From a virus, in the IMG/VR virus record IMGVR_UViG_3300031787_000609, positions 1 through 29,643 of that record: a stretch of 29,643 nt of DNA. One strand, 5' to 3'. Of the stretch, positions 8,856 through 16,627 are shown piece by piece. The notes under the pieces are model-generated. The model had not been told where the DNA came from and ran no database searches. It saw nothing but the letters and a program-made list of their open reading frames with translations. Position numbers and translations under genes: made by a program. How positions within the stretch are numbered: position 1 is the stretch's first letter; the number at the start of each line of letters is the position of its first letter.

Positions 8856-10268
8856 ATGATACAATTTCAGTATAGTGGTTACACTAGAGCAGTAACGGTT
8901 CTGAACACATCTAGAGTTTACTACACGTTAATTGGCGGTGGTGGTGGAGGAGGAGGAAACGACTCTTCTGCTGGAACTAGAGGAACTTCTGGTGGTAAAC
9001 TTGGTGGATACATAGATGTTGAAAAAGATGATGTTTTATATGTAGCAGTAGGTGGTGGTGGAGGAGCAGGTGGATCTGGCAGAGGAAATGCACTTGGTGG
9101 GTATGGAGGTTATTCTTTAAGAGGCTTCGGTGGTGGATATGGCGGTAATGCGGGTGCATATGGAAGCTCAGGTGCAGGCGGCGGTGGAGGTGGTGCCACT
9201 GTTTTATATAAAAAATCTGGAAATACAAGAACCACTATTGGAGTAGCCCACGGAGGTGGTGGAGGTGGTGGTGGTGGAAATGGAGTTCCTGGGTCATTTG
9301 TAAGCGACACTTTCTTCGCATCCTCGGCTGCAACCATTCCTTCATCATACGCCCCCGCACCACAACATGGTGAATATTCTGCAATAGCTAATAGTTATGG
9401 TGTGCAGATTTTCTCCTCTAGAAATAACACATGGAATAGACTTTCTTGGGCATATAATGCTCCTACCACTGGCACGTATACTCTTCGTTATAGTGTAGAT
9501 AACTATGGACACTTTTATGTTAATGGTTATATAGTAGCAACTTCACCAACATGGGGTAACGAAAGTGAACCTAGAAATCATTCTAGTTATGTGGAAAGTT
9601 ATATTTACTTAAACGCTGGTATTAATATACTCTCAGCAACTTATGCAGATCTAGGTCGAGAACATATGGTTGCTGCAGCAATTTATAATTCTAGCATGAA
9701 TCTTGTTTGGACTACAAGAGATGCAACTAATAAAAATTTAGTTCCTACTATGGGTTCGTCTGGACAGGCACAGCGTGGAGATGGTGGCGGTGGTGGCGGT
9801 GGCGGTGGCGGGGCAACTGGCGGCGCTGGTGGTAGAGTCGCTGGCGATGAAGACTATTCGCACTATATCTATGGTGGACCAGTTGGGTCAGCAGATTGGG
9901 GTGGAATGTCTGGAAGTCCAGGATATTCCTTCAACACATCAGGTACTTCATACTCAGATGGCGCTGGTAATGGAACGATGAAACTTTCTTATGGAACATA
10001 TGGTCAAGCCACAGAGAACGGATCTTCTGGTTATGCTGCGCTCTACTCTAAAGATTCTAAATTGGCTGTATTATCTGGCTCTAGTTGGAAACCTATCTAC
10101 GGCGTATATATTAAACAACCAACATACTGGGCAGAAGCAAAGCAGGTTTATGTGAGAAAAGACAACGCATGGGTTAGTGTATATGGTGACAATATACCAA
10201 GCAGCGAATATTCATCGGAGCCTTTTGATGGTTCATCTTGGGGTGAACGTACATATACACAATATTAA
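8856..10268 (+). CDS. Glycine-rich adhesin-like protein (candidate receptor-binding tip)
   Basis: 470 residues; starts four bases after the fibre stop, RBS AAGG at 8844-8847. Residues 1-25 (QFQYSGYTRAVTVLNTSRV) lead into polyglycine runs: YTLIGGGGGGGGND, VAVGGGGGAGGSG, AGGGGGGATV, HGGGGGGGGGNG, and a long run near nt 9778-9815. A segment of roughly residues 148-305 has ordinary composition (YTLRYSVDNYGHFYVNG, GREHMVAAAIYNS) and looks like a beta-sandwich, perhaps carbohydrate-binding, inserted into the glycine-rich lattice. The C-terminus (SSWKPIYGVYIK, KQVYVRKDNAWVSVYGD) is a motif pair common at ends of phage tail proteins. Glycine-rich motifs of this sort form polyglycine-II helix bundles in gp38-type adhesins of T-even-like phages. 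I infer a host-recognition role from this and from its place directly after a fibre gene. Direct homology to gp38 is not shown. Confidence 0.75.
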   Translation: MIQFQYSGYTRAVTVLNTSRVYYTLIGGGGGGGGNDSSAGTRGTSGGKLGGYIDVEKDDVLYVAVGGGGGAGGSGRGNALGGYGGYSLRGFGGGYGGNAGAYGSSGAGGGGGGATVLYKKSGNTRTTIGVAHGGGGGGGGGNGVPGSFVSDTFFASSAATIPSSYAPAPQHGEYSAIANSYGVQIFSSRNNTWNRLSWAYNAPTTGTYTLRYSVDNYGHFYVNGYIVATSPTWGNESEPRNHSSYVESYIYLNAGINILSATYADLGREHMVAAAIYNSSMNLVWTTRDATNKNLVPTMGSSGQAQRGDGGGGGGGGGGATGGAGGRVAGDEDYSHYIYGGPVGSADWGGMSGSPGYSFNTSGTSYSDGAGNGTMKLSYGTYGQATENGSSGYAALYSKDSKLAVLSGSSWKPIYGVYIKQPTYWAEAKQVYVRKDNAWVSVYGDNIPSSEYSSEPFDGSSWGERTYTQY

Positions 10269-10290
10269 TATGTTTCACCAACATTTGATG

Positions 10291-10310
10291 TATAAATCTT
10301 AACCTAAATA
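10291..10310 (+). promoter_or_regulatory. Late-promoter-like motifs before the S74 fibre gene
   Basis: This 68-base gap contains TATAAATC (10291-10298) and CTAAATA (10304-10310). CTAAATA is the late-promoter-like form described for T4-like cyanophages. A start about 6 bases after the second motif would give a leader of about 20 bases. The sequence between motif and ATG is A-rich with no strong Shine-Dalgarno. No terminator is seen in this gap. Confidence 0.5.
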
Positions 10311-10336
10311 ATTCTAGTACAATTTAAAGAAAAAAC

Positions 10337-13300
10337 ATGGCACAGTTAAATCTTAGAAACGCTATCGCAGCTGGATTGACAAATACCCAGATAGATAACA
10401 ACTTCACGTCATTGCAAAGAGACGACACACTTACAGTTTCTAATGCTGTTGCGTGGGCACCTAGCACTGCATATACACTAGGTCAAATTCTTTATACTTT
10501 AGAATCTGTATATCCAGGTGGTGTACAAGAATCTATGGGATTCTTGAAAACTGGCGTATCATACACAACAACTGTAGCTGCTAGAAGTAATCTTTCTACT
10601 GTTACAATTTCAGGTACAGCTGGTCAATTTACATGCGCTACAGAAACCCTTTCTGTTGGTATGGCAGTTAACATCACTGGAACTAATACTGGAACTGGAT
10701 CTATCACAGGATACGATCCTACCGCAATTAACGTATATTATATTATTGGAACTCCGACTAGTACGACGTTTACACTTTCTGCCACTCCTGGTGGAACTGC
10801 CATAACAACTACTGCTGGAACACCAGCAGGATTAACGTTTACCAGATCTGGCGCTTTCACTGCAGCTGGTGCGCCAAATAACTTTATTGGTACAGTCTTT
10901 ACTGCAACTGGCGCTGGTGTTGGTAGCACTGGTACTGCAACTCGCGTAACTAGATTTTATCAAGTAACTACTGCTGGAACAACATCTACTACTGCACCAA
11001 ACTGGTTAGCACCAACAAGTTCTACATCTGGAACTGCAACATTACTTGCTATTGATCTACCTCCAGCATATCTTCCATTAGATGTTTTAGATAAAATTAA
11101 ATTAGTTGATGGTGCTGGATCTGCATTAGATGCCGACCTTTTAGATGGACAACAAGGCAGTTATTACTTAGATACTAGCGCTACTGCACAAACGAAAACA
11201 GGTGACTTGACTATTGCAGGTAACCTAACTGTTAATGGAACTACTACAACAATAAACTCATCTACCATTACAGTAGATGATAAAAATATTGAACTTGGTT
11301 CAGTTAGTGGAGTAGCAGGGCTTATTGCAACATTAGCAACTGGAACTGCAGTTGTTACATTAACTACAGGAACAACTAGAGGTTTAATTCCTGGACAAGC
11401 ATTAACCAAATCAGCTGGTACAGGTGTGTTTGGCACAACTCCTGTAATTGCTACTATTGATAGCCTAACACAATTTACAGCATCTGTTAACCATGCAACG
11501 GCAGGATCAATTACGTTTGACGCTGGTGGTGTAACTGATACTACTGCCAATGGTGGTGGTATTACGCTAAGAGGTGCTACAGATAAAACATTCCAGTGGC
11601 TAAGCACTACTGCTGCATGGACTAGCAGCGAGGATATAAATCTCGTTACAGGTAAAGTCTACGAAATTAACGGAACTACAGTATTAAGTTCAACTGCTCT
11701 TGGCTCTGGCGTAACTGGTTCTTCTCTAACTTCTGTTGGAACTATTGGAACAGGAATCTGGCAAGGAACTTCTGTTGCAGCAGCATACGGTGGTACTGGA
11801 CAAACAAGTTATGCTATTGGTGATTTATTATATGCCACAAGTTCAACTGCATTAGGAAAATTAGCTGATGTAGCTACAGGAAATGCTTTACTTTCTGGTG
11901 GTGTAGCTACAGCGCCATCTTGGGGTAAAGTTGGTTTAACTACTCATGTTTCTGGAACACTTCCTATTGCTAACGGTGGTACTAATAGTACTACAACTCC
12001 AACTAACGGTGGTGTTGCATATGGAACTGGCACTGCACTAGGTTATTCTCTAGTTGGAACTGCTGGTCAATTTTTAAAATCTGCCGCAGCAGCTGCTCCA
12101 GTATGGGCAACTTTGCAGATGACAGATATTCCAGATGCTGCATTTAAGAAATCAGTCACGGTTGCAACTACAACAGATCTTGCAGCTAGCAGCTGGACTA
12201 CAGCTGCTAGTGGAACATTAAGCGGTTATTCTGCCAGTGCTTCTCTTGCTGTTACAACTACTCTGAGTTCTACAACTGCTACTACTACAAGCACATCAGG
12301 TATTAAAGTTGGAGCAACAATTTCTGGTAATGCGAATATTCCAGGTGGCGCAACTGTAACTGCAATAACTAACGCTACAACATTCACTCTTTCTGTAGCT
12401 GCTACTGCAGCAGCATCGGCAGTAACTACAACATTCACAAACACTATTGCAGCTCTTTCAATTGACGGTGTTTCAGTTGCAGTAAACGATAGAGTTCTAG
12501 TTAAAGATCAATCTACTCTTGGTGGTATAGCAGATGCAACTGCAGCAGCAAAACATGGTATCTACACTGTATCTGCAATTGGGTCAGCATCAGTACCTTG
12601 GGTTTTAGTTCGTGCCGTTGATGCAGATGTAAGTAGTGAAATTTCTTCTGCCATAGTTGCTGTTGATAATGGCACCGTTAATGGTTCAGATTTATGGACT
12701 AATACATTTAGAGTAAGTGACACTCTCAATACCACTGCTATGAATTGGTATGAGATATTATATAATTCTGGAAGCTGGGCAATATCAACAACAGGTTCAG
12801 CTGCAACACTAACTACTTCAAGAACTCTTTGGGGGCAATCATTTAACGGATCTGCCAACGTTACAGGGGCATTGTCTAGCGTAACAACCATTGGTATGTC
12901 TGGTCAACTGACCAACACACAGGCAACTGGTAGTGCACCATTCGTGATAACTTCTACTACTAGAGTAGCTAACCTAAACGTAGCTACTGCTGGTACTGCT
13001 GATACACTAACTACCGCTAGAACAATTAACGGAACTAGCTTTAACGGTAGTGCAAACATTACTACCACAAACTGGGGTACTAGTAGAAACTTAACTATTG
13101 GTGGAACAGCTAAAGCAGTTGATGGTTCTGCCGCTGTGTCTTGGTCTTTGGCAGAAATTGGTGCTCTTGCTTTAACTGGTGGAACAATAGCAACAACTAA
13201 CAGTTCAGCGTCATTAACTATTTCTGATACTGGAACTAGCGGTGCCAACATAAGACTGACAGGCAACGGAGCTACAACACCAAGCAAAACCATCAGAGCC

Positions 13301-13672
13301 TCATCTGGTGAACTTCAAGTAGTAAATAATGCTTATTCAACAGTTATACTTTCATTAACTGATGCTGGAAATCTTACTGCAGTTGGTAACGTAACTGCTT
13401 ATTCTGATGCTAGACTAAAGACTGATCTAGAAGTTATTACTGGTGCTCTTGATAAAGTAGAACAACTAACTGGTTATGTATACACTAGAACTGATAGTGG
13501 TGAAAGACAGACTGGTATTTTAGCTCAAGATGCATTAAAGGTTCTGCCAGAAGTCGTTAATACTAACGGTGAATACTACTCTGTTGCATACGGTAACATG
13601 GCTGGTCTTATTTTTGAAGCAATCAAAGAATTGCATGCAAAAGTTAAAGATCTTGAAACTAAAATAAAATAA
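10337..13672 (+). CDS. Tail fibre with C-terminal S74 intramolecular chaperone
   Basis: 1111 residues. The N-terminus (GLTNTQIDNNFTSLQ) is the short motif shared with the 743-residue fibre. The shaft contains several phage modules: a YYIIGTPTSTTFTLSATPGG unit (nt 10598-10850), two SGTGVF- or ATTFTLSV-type units (11321-11530 and 12241-12440), GGTG motifs near 11790 and 11975, a VNDRVLVKDQST / HGIYTV module near 12480-12760, and two TARTINGTSFNGSANIT-type fibre repeats. The last 91 residues match the peptidase S74 (endosialidase-type) chaperone: SDARLKTD with predicted nucleophile Ser1023 and Lys1028, then GILAQDALKVLPEVV and a terminal coiled coil. In this family the domain guides trimer folding and then cuts itself off just before the serine. 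The mature fibre would thus be about 1022 residues. Confidence 0.88.
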   Translation: MAQLNLRNAIAAGLTNTQIDNNFTSLQRDDTLTVSNAVAWAPSTAYTLGQILYTLESVYPGGVQESMGFLKTGVSYTTTVAARSNLSTVTISGTAGQFTCATETLSVGMAVNITGTNTGTGSITGYDPTAINVYYIIGTPTSTTFTLSATPGGTAITTTAGTPAGLTFTRSGAFTAAGAPNNFIGTVFTATGAGVGSTGTATRVTRFYQVTTAGTTSTTAPNWLAPTSSTSGTATLLAIDLPPAYLPLDVLDKIKLVDGAGSALDADLLDGQQGSYYLDTSATAQTKTGDLTIAGNLTVNGTTTTINSSTITVDDKNIELGSVSGVAGLIATLATGTAVVTLTTGTTRGLIPGQALTKSAGTGVFGTTPVIATIDSLTQFTASVNHATAGSITFDAGGVTDTTANGGGITLRGATDKTFQWLSTTAAWTSSEDINLVTGKVYEINGTTVLSSTALGSGVTGSSLTSVGTIGTGIWQGTSVAAAYGGTGQTSYAIGDLLYATSSTALGKLADVATGNALLSGGVATAPSWGKVGLTTHVSGTLPIANGGTNSTTTPTNGGVAYGTGTALGYSLVGTAGQFLKSAAAAAPVWATLQMTDIPDAAFKKSVTVATTTDLAASSWTTAASGTLSGYSASASLAVTTTLSSTTATTTSTSGIKVGATISGNANIPGGATVTAITNATTFTLSVAATAAASAVTTTFTNTIAALSIDGVSVAVNDRVLVKDQSTLGGIADATAAAKHGIYTVSAIGSASVPWVLVRAVDADVSSEISSAIVAVDNGTVNGSDLWTNTFRVSDTLNTTAMNWYEILYNSGSWAISTTGSAATLTTSRTLWGQSFNGSANVTGALSSVTTIGMSGQLTNTQATGSAPFVITSTTRVANLNVATAGTADTLTTARTINGTSFNGSANITTTNWGTSRNLTIGGTAKAVDGSAAVSWSLAEIGALALTGGTIATTNSSASLTISDTGTSGANIRLTGNGATTPSKTIRASSGELQVVNNAYSTVILSLTDAGNLTAVGNVTAYSDARLKTDLEVITGALDKVEQLTGYVYTRTDSGERQTGILAQDALKVLPEVVNTNGEYYSVAYGNMAGLIFEAIKELHAKVKDLETKIK

Positions 13673-13675
13673 ATA
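13669..13675 (+). promoter_or_regulatory. Weak late-promoter-like ATAAATA overlapping the fibre stop codon
   Basis: ATAAATA overlaps the TAA stop at 13670-13672. A start 6 bases later would lie at about 13681, after the RBS (AGAAGG, 13675-13680) and a few bases before the ATG at 13685. The transcript would be almost leaderless, so promoter function is doubtful. It is listed because similar motifs recur in the other gaps. Confidence 0.2.
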
Positions 13676-13684
13676 GAAGGTAAC

Positions 13685-14020
13685 ATGGCAACGATTTCTA
13701 ATCTCTATATTGATCAGGGGTCTGATTTCAATGGACTTATTACGCTTACAGACCAGGAAGGGAATCCTTTGATTTTAACTGGATATACAGTAAAGTCTCA
13801 GTTTAGAAAATCATACAATTCATCTTCTTTTACAGATTTCACTGCAACTGTAAGTAATGCTAGTCAGGGAATTATAAACCTCCAGCTAACAGCTGCGCAA
13901 TCTAGCGCAGTTAGAGCGGGAAGGTATTTATATGATATAGAAATCACATCATCTTCTGGAACTAAAACCAGAGCGCTAGAAGGTATAGTTATAATTACAC
14001 CAGAAATAACAAGATCATGA
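13685..14020 (+). CDS. Small beta-rich accessory structural protein (BppU-N-like)
   Basis: 111 residues; RBS AGAAGG five bases before the ATG. The pattern (NLYIDQGSDFNGLITLTDQE, LTGYTVKSQFRKS, GRYLYDIEITSSSGTKTRAL, GIVIITPEITRS) is a single beta-sandwich resembling the N-terminal domain of phage BppU-type upper baseplate proteins and small proteins of T4-like aquatic phages. No catalytic motif, signal peptide or membrane segment. The 3' end overlaps the next gene by four bases (ATGA), which implies coupled translation. A structural or adaptor role is inferred. A bulged hairpin lies in its coding sequence at 13886-13914. Confidence 0.75.
   Translation: MATISNLYIDQGSDFNGLITLTDQEGNPLILTGYTVKSQFRKSYNSSSFTDFTATVSNASQGIINLQLTAAQSSAVRAGRYLYDIEITSSSGTKTRALEGIVIITPEITRS
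13886..13914 (+). other. Bulged 10-bp inverted repeat in the 111-residue gene
   Basis: CTGCGC (13893-13898) pairs with GCGCAG (13905-13910) over a 6-base loop. CTAA (13886-13889) and TTAG (13911-13914) extend the stem across a 3-base bulge. No U-tract follows. It lies about 100 bases before the start of the overlapping downstream gene. Confidence 0.45.
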
Positions 14021-14265
14021 GTAATATTACTGCTAAAGTTAGAACACAAGATTCACTTCGAGTTTCTATAACAAGCCCAAACCAGCCTACTGTTTCTTCA
14101 GTAGGTATTGGTACAAATAACATCGGATTAGACTCTAATAGTATGTCTAATGTTGATACGTCATCTTTGACTAATGGTTCCGTTCTGGTCTACAAAACAA
14201 CAACAAGTAAATGGACATCTACCACTACGCTCGATGCGCAGAATATGGAAGGTGGAGAATTTTAA
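14017..14265 (+). CDS. Small hypothetical structural protein
   Basis: 82 residues, overlapping the upstream stop as ATGA. The start MSNITAKVRTQDSLRVSIT is followed by a polar, serine- and threonine-rich sequence and an ending with SSLTNGSVLVYKTTTSKW and a short acidic tail. The motif 'TNGSVLVYKTTTSKW' resembles units seen in phage fibre proteins. No enzyme motif or membrane segment. I do not recognise a named family. It is tightly coupled to the upstream beta-rich gene and followed 16 bases later by a fibre gene, so it is probably another virion or assembly protein. Confidence 0.65.
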   Translation: MSNITAKVRTQDSLRVSITSPNQPTVSSVGIGTNNIGLDSNSMSNVDTSSLTNGSVLVYKTTTSKWTSTTTLDAQNMEGGEF

Positions 14266-14281
14266 TCGGAGAAAATAAAAG

Positions 14282-16036
14282 ATGGCTTCTGTAATAAGAA
14301 TTAAAAGATCCTCAGTAAGCGGAAATCCAAGTACGCTTGCTGCAGGCGAGTTAGCCTATTCTGCACTAACAGACAATGGCTCTAATGGAGGAGACCGACT
14401 TTATATCGGTATTGGAACTGAAACGTCTGGTAATGCAGCAAACCACTTTGTAATCGGTGGTAAGTACTTTACTGATCTTTTAGATCACACACCAGGTGTA
14501 CTAACTGCTACATCAGCACTGCTTGTCGATAGTAATAAAAAACTAGATGAACTCTTAGTAGATAATTTGAGTTTAAATGGCAATAGTGTTACATCAACAA
14601 ACACTAATGGTGATATCAATATTACGCCAAACGGTGCAGGTAAAACTGTTATCGGTAATGCGTATATTGGAGATACCTCTACTTCTCTTGCTGAGTATAT
14701 CTACGATACCGTTGGTGGAGCAATTACTCAGGGTACTGGTATTACTATTACCAATTCTGATGCAGGTAATACTTCTACAGTTGCTATCACTAATACTACA
14801 GTAACTGCTGGTAGTTACGGTTCTACAACACAGATTCCAACGTTCACTGTTAACGCACAAGGTCAACTAACTGCAGCAGGCACTGCTTCTGTAGCAAGCA
14901 CGTTGAATATATCTGGTGACACAGGTGCTGATGCTATTGCCTTGCTTAGTGAGACCTTAGGTTTCGTTGGTGGTACTGGTATTACTTCTTCTGTAACTGC
15001 AAATACCGTTACCTTTGATATTGATTCTACAGTTGCTACTCTGACTGACACTCAGACGTTAAGTAATAAAACTTTTGTGGCACCAGTTCTAGGTGCTGCT
15101 ACTGCCACTAGCATTACTGCTACTTCTGGTAACTTGACTCTTGCTGCTGCTGCGGGAAATAATAACGTTTCTATTACACCAACTGGCACTGGTACTGTTG
15201 ATGTTGCTTCTAAGAGAATCACTTCTGTTGCAGAACCTACACAACCTCAAGACGCTGCAACAAAGAACTATGTAGATACTGTTGCTGAAGGTCTGCATAT
15301 TCATGAAGCTGCTCACTGTGCAACTACTGATACTCTGGCAGTTCTTTCTGGTGGAACTGTAACATACAATAATGGTACTGCTGGTGTTGGCGCAACACTT
15401 ACTCTTTCTGTTGGATTAACTGCGATTGATGGTCACACATTAACTAATGGTGATCGTATCCTTGTTAAAAACGAAGCAACACAAGCACACAATGGTATGT
15501 ATGTTCGTACCAGTGCAACAGTATTGACTCGTTCTCTAGATATGGATACTGCCCTTGCAATGGCAGGTGGTGACTTTACTTTCGTTGAGAATGGTACTCT
15601 TTATAACAGCACTGGTTGGGTTCAAACTGAAGAAGTTTTAACTGTAGGTACAGATAACGTTATCTGGCAACAGTTCTCTGGTAGTGGAACATTTACTGCT
15701 GGTAATGGTTTAACACTTTCTGGAACTGAATTTAACGTTGGTGGAACTGCTAACAGAATTAGCGTGACTGCAGATGCTGTTGATATCGCGTCAACTTATG
15801 TTGGTCAAACATCAATCACTACATTAGGTACTATTGCAACAGGTACTTGGAGTGCAACTACTATCGCTACAACTCGTGGTGGTACTGGTATAACTACATA
15901 CGCTACTGGTGATTTACTATACGCATCAGCTTCTAATACTCTGTCTAAATTAACGGCAGGTGCTGATGGAACAATATTGCAAATGAACGCATCAGGAGTC
16001 CCAGTATGGGGAGACCTTGATGGCGGAACGTACTAA
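14282..16036 (+). CDS. Tail fibre-type structural protein
   Basis: 584 residues; RBS CGGAGA about 9 bases before the ATG. The N-terminus (SVIRIKRSSVSGNPSTLAAG, then ELAYS and DRLYIGIG) is a recurring attachment-type motif of aquatic phage fibres, loosely like the Mtd N-terminal domain. A short version forms most of the gene at 16098. The middle has ITPNGAGKTVIG, TDTQTLSNKTF and the AATKNYVD unit. From about nt 15290 comes a module common in phage structural proteins (NGDRILVKNEATQAHNGMYV, TRSLDMDTALAM). The end has a GGTGITTYATGDLLYASA unit and stops at VPVWGDLDGGTY, with no chaperone domain. Role inferred: fibre or fibre-like appendage. It is followed at once by a strong terminator. Confidence 0.82.
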   Translation: MASVIRIKRSSVSGNPSTLAAGELAYSALTDNGSNGGDRLYIGIGTETSGNAANHFVIGGKYFTDLLDHTPGVLTATSALLVDSNKKLDELLVDNLSLNGNSVTSTNTNGDINITPNGAGKTVIGNAYIGDTSTSLAEYIYDTVGGAITQGTGITITNSDAGNTSTVAITNTTVTAGSYGSTTQIPTFTVNAQGQLTAAGTASVASTLNISGDTGADAIALLSETLGFVGGTGITSSVTANTVTFDIDSTVATLTDTQTLSNKTFVAPVLGAATATSITATSGNLTLAAAAGNNNVSITPTGTGTVDVASKRITSVAEPTQPQDAATKNYVDTVAEGLHIHEAAHCATTDTLAVLSGGTVTYNNGTAGVGATLTLSVGLTAIDGHTLTNGDRILVKNEATQAHNGMYVRTSATVLTRSLDMDTALAMAGGDFTFVENGTLYNSTGWVQTEEVLTVGTDNVIWQQFSGSGTFTAGNGLTLSGTEFNVGGTANRISVTADAVDIASTYVGQTSITTLGTIATGTWSATTIATTRGGTGITTYATGDLLYASASNTLSKLTAGADGTILQMNASGVPVWGDLDGGTY

Positions 16037-16040
16037 ATAG
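16033..16040 (+). promoter_or_regulatory. CTAAATAG motif overlapping the fibre stop, upstream of a terminator
   Basis: It matches the cyanophage-type late motif CTAAATA and overlaps the stop codon at 16034-16036. A start about 6 bases downstream (near 16046) would run straight into the terminator at 16052. It is therefore either chance or part of an attenuator-like arrangement. Confidence 0.25.
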
Positions 16041-16051
16041 TATAGAGTAAC

Positions 16052-16078
16052 AGGGGAGTTTTTACTCCCCTCTTTTTT
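16052..16078 (+). terminator. Strong rho-independent terminator
   Basis: AGGGGAGT (16052-16059) pairs perfectly with ACTCCCCT (16064-16071) across the loop TTTT, and a run of six T follows at 16073-16078. It lies 15 bases after the stop of the 584-residue fibre gene. The U-tract is on the plus strand only, so it stops plus-strand transcription. It splits the fibre cluster into two parts. Confidence 0.9.
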
Positions 16079-16097
16079 CCTTTCTTAAGGGTGCTAA

Positions 16098-16292
16098 ATG
16101 GCAAACAAAATCATATTAAAGAAATCCTCTGTCGGAGGAAAAGTCCCACTTGCTGGCGATCTGGTCTATGGCGAACTCGCCTTAAATTATGAAGACGAAA
16201 AACTTTATTTTAAGAATTCGTCAAATTCGGTCAAACAAATACCTTCTACTGATACAGTTTGGACTAGAACATTTTTACTAATGGGAGCATAA
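16098..16292 (+). CDS. Mini-protein made of the fibre N-terminal module
   Basis: 64 residues; preceded by TAAGGG about 6 bases before the ATG. NKIILKKSSVGGKVPLAGD, GELALNYEDEKLYFKN and KQIPS follow the same order of motifs as the N-terminus of the 584-residue fibre protein (RIKRSSVSGNPSTLAAGELA... DRLYIGIG). The protein is thus a stand-alone copy of an attachment-type module with no shaft. The end (TDTVWTRTFLLMGA) is slightly hydrophobic but too short for a membrane anchor. It begins 20 bases after the terminator and is followed 2 bases later by the next gene. Function unknown; a connector or capping role is only a guess. Confidence 0.75.
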   Translation: MANKIILKKSSVGGKVPLAGDLVYGELALNYEDEKLYFKNSSNSVKQIPSTDTVWTRTFLLMGA

Positions 16293-16293
16293 C

Positions 16294-16626
16294 ATGGCAG
16301 CAGATGGATTAAAAGTATTGGGGCAGTTAGCACCCGCAGCAACTACAGATACAACTTTGTACACTGTACCCGCATCAACAAAAACTACAGTTTCTACATT
16401 AACTGTTTGCAACAGAACTGCAACGGCAACATCATTTAGAGTTAGCGTGCGACCTGCTGGCGCGACTCTGGCAAATCAGCACTACATATACTACGACCAA
16501 GCAATTGATGGCAACAGTACATTCGCATCAACAATAGGTATGACATTAGCTGCTACTGACGTTATCACAGTATATGCAGCTAATGCAAATTTATCATTCA
16601 CAGCATTCGGCGTAGAGGTAGCATAA
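16294..16626 (+). CDS. Small beta-sandwich structural protein
   Basis: 110 residues; RBS GGGAG just before the upstream stop, spacing about 6 bases. The sequence (GLKVLGQLAPAATTDTTLYTV, STLTVCNRTATATSFRVSVR, YIYYDQAIDGNSTF, AATDVITVYAANANLSFTAFG) is a single beta-sandwich pattern seen in many small phage virion proteins. No catalytic motif. It is flanked two bases away on one side by the mini-protein and one base away on the other by the giant fibre gene, so all three are probably translated together. Function inferred as virion structural. Confidence 0.75.
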   Translation: MAADGLKVLGQLAPAATTDTTLYTVPASTKTTVSTLTVCNRTATATSFRVSVRPAGATLANQHYIYYDQAIDGNSTFASTIGMTLAATDVITVYAANANLSFTAFGVEVA

Positions 16627-16627
16627 T

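Noticed and set aside
9160-9300. Polyglycine-coding runs as assembly artefact or simple repeat
   Set aside because: The glycine codons are mixed (GGT, GGA, GGC, GGG), the frame stays open and several separate runs occur, so this is a real glycine-rich protein.
8856-10268. Diversity-generating retroelement target in the adhesin
   Set aside because: There is no reverse transcriptase, no template repeat and no adenine-rich near-repeat at the 3' end within the window.
11164-11607. 147-codon minus-strand frame
   Set aside because: It is antisense to the S74 fibre gene and valine/alanine/proline-rich, as expected from the complement of Thr/Ala/Gly-rich codons. No RBS or domain is seen.
16094-16100. 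GCTAAATG immediately before the mini-protein gene as a promoter
   Set aside because: The motif would include the start codon itself and leave no leader or RBS in the transcript.
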